Shown here: positions 17,919 to 26,161 of the stretch, piece by piece
Layout of the letters: each line of letters opens with the position of its first letter
Numbering within the stretch: position 1 is the stretch's first letter
Origin: Tropicimonas marinistellae
GTDB taxonomy: Bacteria; Pseudomonadota; Alphaproteobacteria; Rhodobacterales; Rhodobacteraceae
NCBI RefSeq assembly: GCF_001509585.1
Contig: NZ_LNCI01000004.1
Location: 124,001-188,000 of the forward strand
Length of the DNA stretch: 64,000 bases
Direction of reading: 5' to 3'
Made by a program: the position numbers and the translations under genes
The notes under the pieces: generated by a model
The model's input: only the letters and a program-made list of their open reading frames with translations
What the model was told of the DNA's origin: nothing
Databases searched by the model: none

Positions 17919-19475
17919 TCAGAACAGGCTCCCCTGCTCCGGGCTGCGCGGCTTGCCGCGCGCGCCACGCCCGCCCCCGCCGATTTTCAACCGTCCGTCC
18001 TGGAACTGTATCTCAAGCGCGCTTGCCGCTTCGGCCGCGGCCCGCGTCGTCAGAACCTGTCCATCGCCCCGCACCACGGCGAACCCGCGTTTCAATGTTT
18101 CCTCGTAGTTCAGGGACTGCAGGATGCGGTCTATGGAGTCGAGCTTGCGGCGGCGCCGATCTTCCTGCGCCTGCGCAGCAACGACGAAGCGATCCGACAG
18201 AGAGACAAGCCTGCGCTTCTCTCGCGCAATATCACGCCGGACCGGCAACGGGGAGACAATCCGGGCGGAGCGCTCGAAACGCGCGCGCGCGCGCTCAACC
18301 GGGCGGCCGAGCGCAGGCCCGAGTCGCGCATGTCTGGCCGCAAGTTGTTCCCCGATGCGTACCAGCCGGCCGGTTAGCAATTGCGGTCGCAGCAAAGCGG
18401 CGCTGTGGGCGAACCGTGGCCTGCGTGCCTGCACACCGGAACGGAGTGCCGCGGGCAGGCGAATAGCGGCGTGATCGAACCGCTGCCGCGCGCTCGCCAA
18501 CAACGCGTCGCTTCGCGGCAAGGCCCGGCCAAGGTCGCGGAGCCGTTCGCGGCGTCGTGCCATGCCGCGTGCGACCGCAGCGGCCATCCGCGCACCCTGC
18601 CCTTCCACCTGCGCCAGAAGGTCGAGCCGCACCGGAACCGCGATTTCCGCCGCCGCCGTGGGCGTCGGTGCGCGGCGGTCCGACACGAAGTCGATGAGCG
18701 TGGTGTCCGTCTCGTGCCCCACGGCCGAGATCAGCGGGATCTGCGACGCGGCAGCCGCGCGCGCGACGATCTCCTCGTTGAACCCCCAGAGATCCTCGAT
18801 GGAGCCTCCGCCGCGCGCCACGATCAGCACATCGGGGCGCGGTACCGCCCCGCCGGGTGAAAGCCGGTTGAAGCCCTCGATGGCCGCCGCCACCTGCGGC
18901 GCGCAATCGCGCCCCTGCACCGCCACCGGCCAGACAAGAACCTTGCGCGGGAACCTGTCGCGCAGCCTGTGCAGGATGTCGCGGATCACCGCGCCGGATG
19001 GAGACGTCACGACGCCGACAACCTCCGGCAGGAACGGCAGCGGCCGCTTGCGCGCGGCATCGAAGAGTCCCTCGGCCTCCAGCTGCTTCTTGCGTTTCTC
19101 CAGCATCGCCATCAGCGCACCGGCACCGGCCGGCTCTACCTGGTCAACGTTGAGTTGGTACTTCGACTGGCTGCCAAAGGTGGTCAGGCGGCCCGAGGCG
19201 ACGACCTCCATGCCTTCCTCGGGAATCACCGCCAGTGCCGAAAGCTGCCCCTTCCAACTCACGGATGCCAGCACCGAGCGGTCGTCCTTGATATCGAAGT
19301 AGAGGTGCCCGGAGCGTGCCTTGAACACGCGGCCCACCTCGCCGCGCACACGAATGCGGCCGAATGCCCCTTCCAACGTCTTCTTCACAGCGCCCGAAAT
19401 CTCGGAAACCGTGTACTCGGGTGCGTTATTGCCCGGGCCCGGGGCGTCGAAACCATCGTCCAGAAGATCGTTCAT
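17919..19475 (-). CDS. xseA: Exodeoxyribonuclease VII large subunit
   Basis: A 518-residue XseA. The N-terminal OB-fold begins YTVSEISGAVKKTLEGAF with GHLYFDIKDD. The catalytic domain carries VGVVTSPSGAVIRDI, DVLIVARGGGSIEDLW and SAVGHETDTTLIDFVSD. The C-terminal half is Arg/Ala-rich coiled coil. With XseB it degrades single-stranded DNA to oligonucleotides in repair and recombination. xseB is not adjacent. The C-terminus is glycine/arginine-rich (GGGGRGARGKP). It is divergent from purD, a common pairing in Rhodobacterales. Confidence 0.96.
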   Translation of the reverse strand: MNDLLDDGFDAPGPGNNAPEYTVSEISGAVKKTLEGAFGRIRVRGEVGRVFKARSGHLYFDIKDDRSVLASVSWKGQLSALAVIPEEGMEVVASGRLTTFGSQSKYQLNVDQVEPAGAGALMAMLEKRKKQLEAEGLFDAARKRPLPFLPEVVGVVTSPSGAVIRDILHRLRDRFPRKVLVWPVAVQGRDCAPQVAAAIEGFNRLSPGGAVPRPDVLIVARGGGSIEDLWGFNEEIVARAAAASQIPLISAVGHETDTTLIDFVSDRRAPTPTAAAEIAVPVRLDLLAQVEGQGARMAAAVARGMARRRERLRDLGRALPRSDALLASARQRFDHAAIRLPAALRSGVQARRPRFAHSAALLRPQLLTGRLVRIGEQLAARHARLGPALGRPVERARARFERSARIVSPLPVRRDIAREKRRLVSLSDRFVVAAQAQEDRRRRKLDSIDRILQSLNYEETLKRGFAVVRGDGQVLTTRAAAEAASALEIQFQDGRLKIGGGGRGARGKPRSPEQGSLF

Positions 19476-19682
19476 CCGTCTACCGCTACCTGTTCATCGT
19501 GCTCCGGATACGGGATGCCCCGCTGGTCCGTCTCGTCGGGGATCGTATCGAGGACCGCGTGGCCTCCGCAATGCCGGGATTGCGCCAAGCAACGAGGTTG
19601 CAAGGTCAGGCTGGGGCATCAAGCGTTCTTGCTGTGACCCGAGCCATTGGCTATCGGGAGCGCGCAGCAACAAGAGAGCGCC

Positions 19683-20948
19683 ATGAATATCCTGATCCTC
19701 GGCGGCGGCGGCCGCGAACATGCCCTTGCCTGGGCGATCCTGCAGAATCCGAAATGTGACCGGCTCATCGTGGCGCCCGGCAACGCCGGGATCGCGCAGA
19801 TCGCCGAATGCGCGCAGTTCGATATCTGCGACGGCGGCGCGGTGGTGGAATTCGCTGAAGCCGAAGCGATCGATTTCGTCGTGGTGGGCCCCGAGGCGCC
19901 GCTGGCCGCGGGTGTTGCCGATCGCTTGGCCGAAGCGGGCATCCCGGTTTTCGGCCCGTCGGCAGGGGCCGCACGGTTGGAATCCTCGAAACGCTTCACC
20001 AAGGAAATCTGCGATGCGGCAGGCGCGCCAACCGCCGCCTGGGCGCGGTTCGATGCGGTGGACCCCGCACGCGCCTATATCCGTGAACAAGGTGCGCCCA
20101 TCGTGGTCAAGGCCGACGGGCTGGCCGCCGGCAAGGGTGTGATCGTGGCAATGACGGAAGCAGAGGCGCTCGCTGCGGTGGAGGATATCCTCGGCGGCGC
20201 CTTCGGATCTGCCGGGGCCGAGGTGGTGATCGAAGAGTTCATGGACGGCGAAGAGGCGAGCTTCTTCGTGCTCTGCGATGGCGAGACCGTGCTGCCGGTG
20301 GGTACGGCGCAGGACCACAAGCGCGTCGGCGAGGGCGACACCGGCCCGAATACCGGCGGCATGGGCGCCTATTCACCCGCCCCGATCATGACACCCTCCG
20401 TAACCGAAGCGGCGCTCGAACAGATCGTCAAACCGACCATGGCGGAAATGGCGAAGCGCGGCACGCCCTATCGCGGCGTTCTCTATGCCGGATTGATGAT
20501 CAAGGACGGCAAACCGCGGCTTGTGGAATATAACGTTCGGTTCGGCGATCCGGAGTGCCAGGCGCTGATGCTCCGGCTGGGCGCCCAGGCCCTCGACCTG
20601 ATGCTGGCCGCCGCCGAGGGACGGCTGGACGAGCGCCATGTGAACTGGGCAGAGGATTTCGCGATGACCGTGGTCCTCGCGGCGCAAGGCTATCCCGGCA
20701 CCTACGAAAAGGGCACAATCATCGGCGGTCTGGAGGATATGCCCGAAACGAGTTGGGAGATGATGTTTCACGCCGGCACATCGGAATCCGACGGCCACGT
20801 GACGGCAACCGGTGGCCGCGTGCTCAACGCCACCGCACGCGGCCGAACCTTGCAAGAGGCACGCGACAGGGCCTACGCAATGGCTGAAGCCGTGGACTGG
20901 CCGGACGGTTTCTACCGGCGCGACATCGGGTGGCGGGCGCTCGAATAG
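19683..20948 (+). CDS. purD: Phosphoribosylamine-glycine ligase
   Basis: A 421-residue PurD. The N-terminus MNILILGGGGREHALAW is diagnostic. The ATP-grasp core holds PIVVKADGLAAGKGVIVA, EEFMDGEEASFF and GDTGPNTGGMGAYSPAP, and RFGDPECQ follows at about residue 288. It makes glycinamide ribonucleotide, the second step of purine synthesis. The ATG at 19683 gives the family N-terminus; an in-frame ATG 36 bases upstream only adds a non-conserved leader. Confidence 0.97.
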   Translation: MNILILGGGGREHALAWAILQNPKCDRLIVAPGNAGIAQIAECAQFDICDGGAVVEFAEAEAIDFVVVGPEAPLAAGVADRLAEAGIPVFGPSAGAARLESSKRFTKEICDAAGAPTAAWARFDAVDPARAYIREQGAPIVVKADGLAAGKGVIVAMTEAEALAAVEDILGGAFGSAGAEVVIEEFMDGEEASFFVLCDGETVLPVGTAQDHKRVGEGDTGPNTGGMGAYSPAPIMTPSVTEAALEQIVKPTMAEMAKRGTPYRGVLYAGLMIKDGKPRLVEYNVRFGDPECQALMLRLGAQALDLMLAAAEGRLDERHVNWAEDFAMTVVLAAQGYPGTYEKGTIIGGLEDMPETSWEMMFHAGTSESDGHVTATGGRVLNATARGRTLQEARDRAYAMAEAVDWPDGFYRRDIGWRALE

Positions 20949-21109
20949 ACCAACCGGGCGCACTCCCGCCCGTCTTCGGTGCCCGCCGGCACCTCATCCC
21001 GTTGGGCCGGGCGCGCGCTGCGCGCGCGTGGGCGTCTCGTTGGCACATGTGTTCTTCAACAACCGAGTGAGGAAGTGACCGGCAGCGCAGAACCTCCGGA
21101 TTCCACCGG

Positions 21110-23218
21110 CTAGGCCCCGCTCATGTCCCGCGTATTGGCATCCTTCAACAACCGCCCGTGCTGGCGAACGGCGGCGATGACTTCGCCGAAGGTGCGATAG
21201 CCGCGCCCCTCCAGCATCGGAATCATCATCTCCAGCGCTGCGGCTGTGGCGATCGTATCTCCCATCGCCGTGTGCCGCGCCTCCGCCGGAATAACGATGC
21301 CGAGCCGCTCGGTCAGCGCATCGAGCGTGTGCGTCTCGGATTGCCCGAAGACGACCGCCGAGAGCAGCACCGTATCGAGAACGGGATGATCGAACCGTTT
21401 GCCGATCCCCTCTTCGTGACGGCGCAGGAATTCCAGGTCGAACGGCGCATTGTGCGCGACAAGCACTGCATCATGTGCGAAGGCATGGAAACGGCGCCCC
21501 ACCGTGGCAATTGTCGGCGCGCCGGCGACCATCTCGTTGGTCACGTGATGGACCTCCGTCGCCGAGGCGGGAATCGGTCGTTCCGGATTGACCAGGCTCT
21601 CGAATTCTTCACCCGGAATCCGCTTGCCTCCGAGAAGTCGCAACGCCGCAATCTGCACGATCTCGTCGCCGGAAGACGGCAGGAGACCTGTCGTCTCGGT
21701 ATCGAAAACAACGCAGGTCAACTCTCGCAGCGGTGTCTGGGCCAATTCCCCGGTTGGTTCGCGATCCATCAGGTCGAAATCATAGACGGCCGACCGGCGA
21801 ACGGCCGATTGCGCGGACTCCGCCTTGCGAGCGACAGGGAGAGGCAGACGCAAAAGGTTGCGGCCAACGGCGCCCGGCTCGGGCCACGCTTCCGTAGCAT
21901 GGGCGGCCAGTACGGTCCGGCCGGTAACATTTGCCAGCCCCACCTCTAGCGCGACGTCCAGCCAGCCATCCAGAAGCCCGATCTGCAAAACCTCACCCTG
22001 CCAACCGAGCGTTACCAGCGCGCTGCCATCCGCCTCCTCGGCGATCCGTAACGAAAGCGCCGTCGCGCCGATGACATTGACCAGCCGTTCGCTGAGATGC
22101 GTCAACAGCGCGACCATCTGGAAGGCGTCACAGCGGAGCAACAGTGGCTCCGCCTCGCCCGTCACATTGATCCCGCCCCGGGCGCTCACGACCCTGACGC
22201 TTTCCACCAGTTCACCGGCCCTGATCTCCTCCATCGGCCACCATCCGCCCCGGGCGCTGTCATAGCGGTTGCCCAACTCGGTGATCGCGTGAGTCAATGT
22301 CGAGACTTCGCCGAGCAGCGCGGTGCGGCCGTTGGAGCCTGGCTCCACAGCGCCGGAATCGAGCACCGTCTGGAGGTTTGCCGCCGGGCGCCGCACCCTG
22401 TCGAAGATCTCGTCCAACAGTGCTTCGCGGTCGGCATGGAGCGCCAGGTCGGACGTCACGTCCCGCAGTGTCAGGACGTAGCCCGGCGCTTCGGCGCTGC
22501 GCTGCGGAAGGTTGACGAGGCGCATCCGCCCAGCCAGCACCTGGCCCGTCTGCGTAGTGGCGCAGAGCAGACTGCTCGCCGCATCGGCGTCCGAACTCTG
22601 GTCAAGTCGACGATAGGCGTTTTCCAGCGGTCCCATCTGCAGATAATCGCCGATCGACCGGTCGAGCCCGGCCGACACTTCACCGGACAGGATTTCCTGA
22701 GCATGGGCATTGTAGAAAACAATCTGGTGATCGGCCGAGCAAAGCAGCACGCCCGCAGGGACATCCGCAAGCAGCGCCTGCAGGCGCGCATTCTCCACCG
22801 CCAGACGCGTGGTTTCCCGCTCGACCGCTTCAGCCAGCGCGTTCTTCGTCTCGGCAAGGCTGCCGGTGATCGCCTTCGCCGCGGGCGCCAGATCGCCGAG
22901 ATAGCGCGCAGGCGCATGATCGAGTTCTTCGGCAATGTCGGCGTGGGCACGCGCACGAATCCCGCCCGCAAGTTTCTGGATCGCCTTCGCGACGTTCTCG
23001 TCGAACAGGAACCAAACCCAGACGACCAGCGCGAGAATGGCGGATCCCGCCACGAGACCGGCAAGGACGAAGCCGGATTCGAGCCCGGCTTCCGGTACGC
23101 GCCGATAGCCCAGCCAAAGCCCCGCGACCAGCGATGCCAGGCCGCCGATAGCCACCAGCGCGAAGAACAGAAAGACCCTCAGGCGAAGGCTCAGTTTTCG
23201 CGCGAGCCACTCATGCAT
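21110..23218 (-). CDS. Membrane PAS / pseudo-histidine-kinase / DEDDh exonuclease fusion
   Basis: A 702-residue multidomain protein. Two membrane helices (about 13-37 and 48-72) are followed by a HAMP-like helix region, a coiled coil and a PAS domain (about 143-255, LLADVPAGVLLCSADHQIVF). Next comes a helical segment resembling a kinase dimerisation domain (262-325) and an ATPase-like region (330-465). The expected phosphoacceptor histidine is absent (FDRVRRPAA), and no clear ATP-lid glycine boxes are seen. The C-terminal 200 residues are a complete DnaQ-type 3'-5' exonuclease: D506 and E508 in FDTETTG, D594 in HNAPFDLEF, H649 and D654 in RHTAMGD. The ATG overlaps the response-regulator stop by eight bases. 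Related exonucleases sit beside this symporter family in other proteobacteria; substrate and role are unknown. Confidence 0.85.
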   Translation of the reverse strand: MHEWLARKLSLRLRVFLFFALVAIGGLASLVAGLWLGYRRVPEAGLESGFVLAGLVAGSAILALVVWVWFLFDENVAKAIQKLAGGIRARAHADIAEELDHAPARYLGDLAPAAKAITGSLAETKNALAEAVERETTRLAVENARLQALLADVPAGVLLCSADHQIVFYNAHAQEILSGEVSAGLDRSIGDYLQMGPLENAYRRLDQSSDADAASSLLCATTQTGQVLAGRMRLVNLPQRSAEAPGYVLTLRDVTSDLALHADREALLDEIFDRVRRPAANLQTVLDSGAVEPGSNGRTALLGEVSTLTHAITELGNRYDSARGGWWPMEEIRAGELVESVRVVSARGGINVTGEAEPLLLRCDAFQMVALLTHLSERLVNVIGATALSLRIAEEADGSALVTLGWQGEVLQIGLLDGWLDVALEVGLANVTGRTVLAAHATEAWPEPGAVGRNLLRLPLPVARKAESAQSAVRRSAVYDFDLMDREPTGELAQTPLRELTCVVFDTETTGLLPSSGDEIVQIAALRLLGGKRIPGEEFESLVNPERPIPASATEVHHVTNEMVAGAPTIATVGRRFHAFAHDAVLVAHNAPFDLEFLRRHEEGIGKRFDHPVLDTVLLSAVVFGQSETHTLDALTERLGIVIPAEARHTAMGDTIATAAALEMMIPMLEGRGYRTFGEVIAAVRQHGRLLKDANTRDMSGA

Positions 23219-23612
23219 CGCTGGATTCCGTTTCACCGGACAGCAGCGCGCGGCTTCGCTCAATCAGCGCCGACAGGTCGAACGGCTTGGCGATGAACCC
23301 GTTGGCACCAAGCGCCAGACCCTTTCGCCGTTCCATCGCGTTGCCCCGCGCGGTCATGATCAAGATCTTCACCTCTGCAAGTTCCGGCTCGAGCCGCACG
23401 GCCTGACACACTTCGTATCCCGACATTCCGGGTAACATAACGTCGAGTAACACCAGATCGGGCCGTTCGTCGCGGATCGCTTGCAGGCCGGACTCGCCAT
23501 CGGCGACGCGTGTCACCTCGAGGCCGTCGCGCCGTAGCACGTGCTCCAGGGCCAGCGCGATATTGTCCTCGTCCTCGACGATCAGAATGCGGGCGGATTG
23601 ATCGCTAGCCAT
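23211..23612 (-). CDS. Single-domain response regulator
   Basis: A 133-residue receiver domain and nothing else. It has the acidic pocket ILIVEDEDN, the phosphoacceptor aspartate in LVLLDVMLPGMSG (near residue 53), the threonine in LIMTARG, and the lysine in IAKPFDL. With no output domain it probably acts by protein contact. The ATG at 23612 is preceded by AAGGAGG located over the stop of the upstream small membrane gene, and its own stop overlaps the exonuclease fusion start. Co-translation suggests that the two form a signalling pair. If the fused kinase region is inactive, the phosphate donor must be another kinase. Confidence 0.9.
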   Translation of the reverse strand: MASDQSARILIVEDEDNIALALEHVLRRDGLEVTRVADGESGLQAIRDERPDLVLLDVMLPGMSGYEVCQAVRLEPELAEVKILIMTARGNAMERRKGLALGANGFIAKPFDLSALIERSRALLSGETESSDA

Positions 23613-23617
23613 GATAC

Positions 23618-24139
23618 TCAAGCCTCCTTGCAAACGATGTTTATTGCCGCGTCGTCTGGATCAACCGGCCCCCACTCTGCATCGACCACGACACCGGAAT
23701 CATCGATTTTGACGGTATCGAAGAGCGGAGCCATGCGGGTGCGCTCGCAATCGTAAACCACCGGGACCATCTGGGGCTGCGCCCATCGGTCGAAGAGCAG
23801 CAACTCGGCACGCCTTTGTTCGGGTGCAGCATCACTTGCGACGATGGAGGCTCGGTCGATCGCAGAGAAGCGGTCAATCACCGGATAGGCGTAGGTCCAT
23901 GGGCGCCAGACGCCACGCGCTTCGTGTGTGAAGGCGACTTCGACACCCTCGGGAAACCGGTCCGTCGTTCGAGAGAACCACGTGTATTCCATGAAGATCG
24001 CAAATGCGATAATCGCCGACCCCGCAGCAATTGGCATCGCCCATCGCGGCAATCGTCCGCCCGTGACCGAGTTGAGGATCATGACGACGCCGGCGCCAAG
24101 TGCGCCCGCGGTTATGGCGGCAATCAATTCAAAGAACAT
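23618..24139 (-). CDS. Small membrane protein of unknown function
   Basis: A 173-residue protein with two N-terminal membrane helices (about 3-24 and 34-54), followed by a soluble region with FPEGVEVAFTHEARGVWRPW and a C-terminal acidic part. Two cysteines (VYDCERT and VCKEA) are present. I do not recognise a family. Its strong ribosome site (GGGGAGGGG) and its position five bases before the response regulator place it in the same operon as the regulator and the exonuclease fusion, so it may be a membrane component of that signalling unit. This is inference from position only. Confidence 0.7.
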   Translation of the reverse strand: MFFELIAAITAGALGAGVVMILNSVTGGRLPRWAMPIAAGSAIIAFAIFMEYTWFSRTTDRFPEGVEVAFTHEARGVWRPWTYAYPVIDRFSAIDRASIVASDAAPEQRRAELLLFDRWAQPQMVPVVYDCERTRMAPLFDTVKIDDSGVVVDAEWGPVDPDDAAINIVCKEA

Positions 24140-24193
24140 GGCCCCTCCCCGGCACATGACGCCGCGCTAAGTCGCACGGCGATTTCCGTTCGG

Positions 24194-26035
24194 TCAGCTC
24201 AACATTCCTTTTCCCTGGCCCACGGCCGATTGCATCGTGCGGACCACGACAAAGGCGTCGCGCAAGTGGCTGCGTTCCAGATCGCTCAGATCCGAAGGCG
24301 GCATGAAGTTATCCGGCTTGCGGCCGGCGCGGATCTCCTCCGCCTGACGTTTCAGGCGTGTCTCGGCTATCAGGTCGTAGGCATCGAGCAGATCGTGGGC
24401 GCCGGATTGCGAGATCGTCCCATTCGCTTCGGCCGCTTCCAACCTTGCCCGTGTATTGACGTCGGTCAGCCCACCTTTCAGCGCATAGACCCGCCCAAGA
24501 TCCACGACCGGCACCACACCGTTCATCTTCATGTCCAGCTCGTTCTTGTGCTCGCCCGAGCGCACCGTCGCAAAGCCCCGAAACAAGCCCAACGGTGGTG
24601 TGTGTTTGAGCGAGTTCGCGATCATGTGGCTTACGAAGATGGAGTTCCGTCCTGCCTCCGCGAGCGTTTCCTCTTGCAGGTTCTCGAACAGGTGCGCCGC
24701 CCCGCCGATAGGCCGCAAGTCGAACATGACCGAAGCGAGCATCTGCGCTTCCGGGTCGGGCTTGTCGATCCAGCCGCGGAAGTATCGTCGCCAGACGGCA
24801 ACCGGCTGCCGCCAGCGCGGATTGGTCGCCATCATGTCTCCCGGGCAGTAGAAATAGCCACACGTGTCCAAACCATCAGAGACAAACTTGGCCAGCTTCT
24901 CGAAATAGACCGCATCGCCGCCGCTCGCATCGTCGTCAATGATCAGGCAATTGTCCTGATCCGACACACCTGTCTGCTCCTGCCGGCCCTGCGAGCCACA
25001 GGCGAGCCACAGATAGTCGACCGGCGGCGACCCGAATTCCTTCTCGGCAAGCACCAGCAGACGGCGCGTCACCGCGTCGGCAATATCTGTGACAAGCCGG
25101 GTTACGACCTCGTGCCGGTTGCCGGCGCCAACAAGCTGAGCCAGAAGACTCGGCAGGCGGGCGGTGACAGCGGCCATTTCCTTCGCGGTGGCGGCATCGG
25201 CAATTTCCTGAACCATCGACGCAGAGGTGACCGCCTGAAACCGGGTCAGGTCAGTTTGAGTGAGAATGCCGACCAAACGGTTGCCCTCGGTGACCGTGAC
25301 ATGCCCGACCTTGCGTTCCAGCATCATGTTGAGCAGGTCGGATCCGAGCGCGGACGGCGGCAGGCTGGCGGGATCGGCCGTCATGATCTCTCGAACCGGC
25401 GTATCCCCGGCAAGCCCGGACGCCACCGCCTTGGTTGCCATGTCGCGCAGCGTCACAATGCCAACGAGCTTGTCTTTCTCCTCGGTCACGGCAAGGCAGG
25501 ACACGCGCGTATCACGCATCATGCCGGCAGCGGCCTGGATCGCAGTGTCCGGCGCCACGCTGATCGGATTTTGCGCCATCAGATCACCGACCCTTTGGGT
25601 TGCGAGTTCTCCGCGCCGTTCGCGTGCCGGACTACGCCCGCGATCGAAAAATCGTGCGAAGCTGCGCGAGCTTCCGACAAGTTCCTGAAACGTCGCGATG
25701 GGCAGAACCAGAAGACGCGTTTCCTCGACTGCCCGGGCATTGGTCAGCGCACGCCCCTCCCGAACCAGCCCGCGCTCTCCGAAGGAGTTGCGCCCGTGCA
25801 GGATCGAAACCGGAGCATCGTTCTCGTCGGTGATTTCGACGGTACCGTGTTCGATCAAGAACAGGCCGTCGAGCGTGTCTCCTACCGAGTAGATCTGCTG
25901 ACCGGCATCCGCCGTCCGCGCGACGAAAACCCCTGAAATCCGAAAGAGTGTTTCCCGGTCGAGGCTGTCATAGGGATGAACATGTTCGATAAACCGCAGA
26001 ATGCGTGTTTCCGGATCGAGCGTCGGTTCTGTCAT
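24194..26035 (-). CDS. cNMP-binding / CBS / DUF294 nucleotidyltransferase-like regulator
   Basis: A 613-residue regulator with domains in order. First is a cyclic-nucleotide-binding fold (about 15-135, with IYSVGDTLDGLFLIEHG and NSFGERGLV), then two CBS motifs (about 148-270). A DUF294 nucleotidyltransferase-like domain follows with CGSQGRQEQT at 346-355 and the acidic DQDN around 359, then the DUF294 C-terminal domain. It resembles GlnD-like nucleotidyltransferases fused to sensors of adenine nucleotides. Homologues sit next to acetate-type sodium symporters in Pseudomonas, Vibrio and Shewanella, as here, so it probably senses energy or AMP state and tunes uptake. No target is proven. The ATG was chosen for family fit; the ribosome site is weak. 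Confidence 0.88.
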   Translation of the reverse strand: MTEPTLDPETRILRFIEHVHPYDSLDRETLFRISGVFVARTADAGQQIYSVGDTLDGLFLIEHGTVEITDENDAPVSILHGRNSFGERGLVREGRALTNARAVEETRLLVLPIATFQELVGSSRSFARFFDRGRSPARERRGELATQRVGDLMAQNPISVAPDTAIQAAAGMMRDTRVSCLAVTEEKDKLVGIVTLRDMATKAVASGLAGDTPVREIMTADPASLPPSALGSDLLNMMLERKVGHVTVTEGNRLVGILTQTDLTRFQAVTSASMVQEIADAATAKEMAAVTARLPSLLAQLVGAGNRHEVVTRLVTDIADAVTRRLLVLAEKEFGSPPVDYLWLACGSQGRQEQTGVSDQDNCLIIDDDASGGDAVYFEKLAKFVSDGLDTCGYFYCPGDMMATNPRWRQPVAVWRRYFRGWIDKPDPEAQMLASVMFDLRPIGGAAHLFENLQEETLAEAGRNSIFVSHMIANSLKHTPPLGLFRGFATVRSGEHKNELDMKMNGVVPVVDLGRVYALKGGLTDVNTRARLEAAEANGTISQSGAHDLLDAYDLIAETRLKRQAEEIRAGRKPDNFMPPSDLSDLERSHLRDAFVVVRTMQSAVGQGKGMLS

Positions 26036-26063
26036 CGTCGCACCATGCGTAGACGGCTTCCTG

Positions 26064-26104
26064 AAAATCAAAAAGGCGCGCCCCCTTGGGAGAAGGGACG
26101 CGCC
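26064..26104 (-). terminator. Rho-independent terminator of the symporter transcript
   Basis: On the minus strand a GC-rich stem (GGCGCGTCCCTT pairing with AAGGG-GGCGCGCC, one small bulge) is followed by TTTTTGATTTT. It lies about 60 bases beyond the symporter stop and just before the start of the CBS/DUF294 gene, so that gene probably has its own promoter or depends on read-through. Confidence 0.75.
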
Positions 26105-26112
26105 GATATCCG

Positions 26113-26147
26113 GCGCGGGCGGGACAGTTTGAGCTGTCCGCCCGCGC
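26113..26147. other. GC-rich hairpin after the symporter gene
   Basis: Inverted repeat GCGCGGGCG-GACAG / CTGTC-CGCCCGCGC with a short loop and one bulged G, 15 bases past the symporter stop. It stands in tandem with the T-tailed terminator that follows. Confidence 0.55.
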
Positions 26148-26161
26148 GTCGTCAGATCCCG

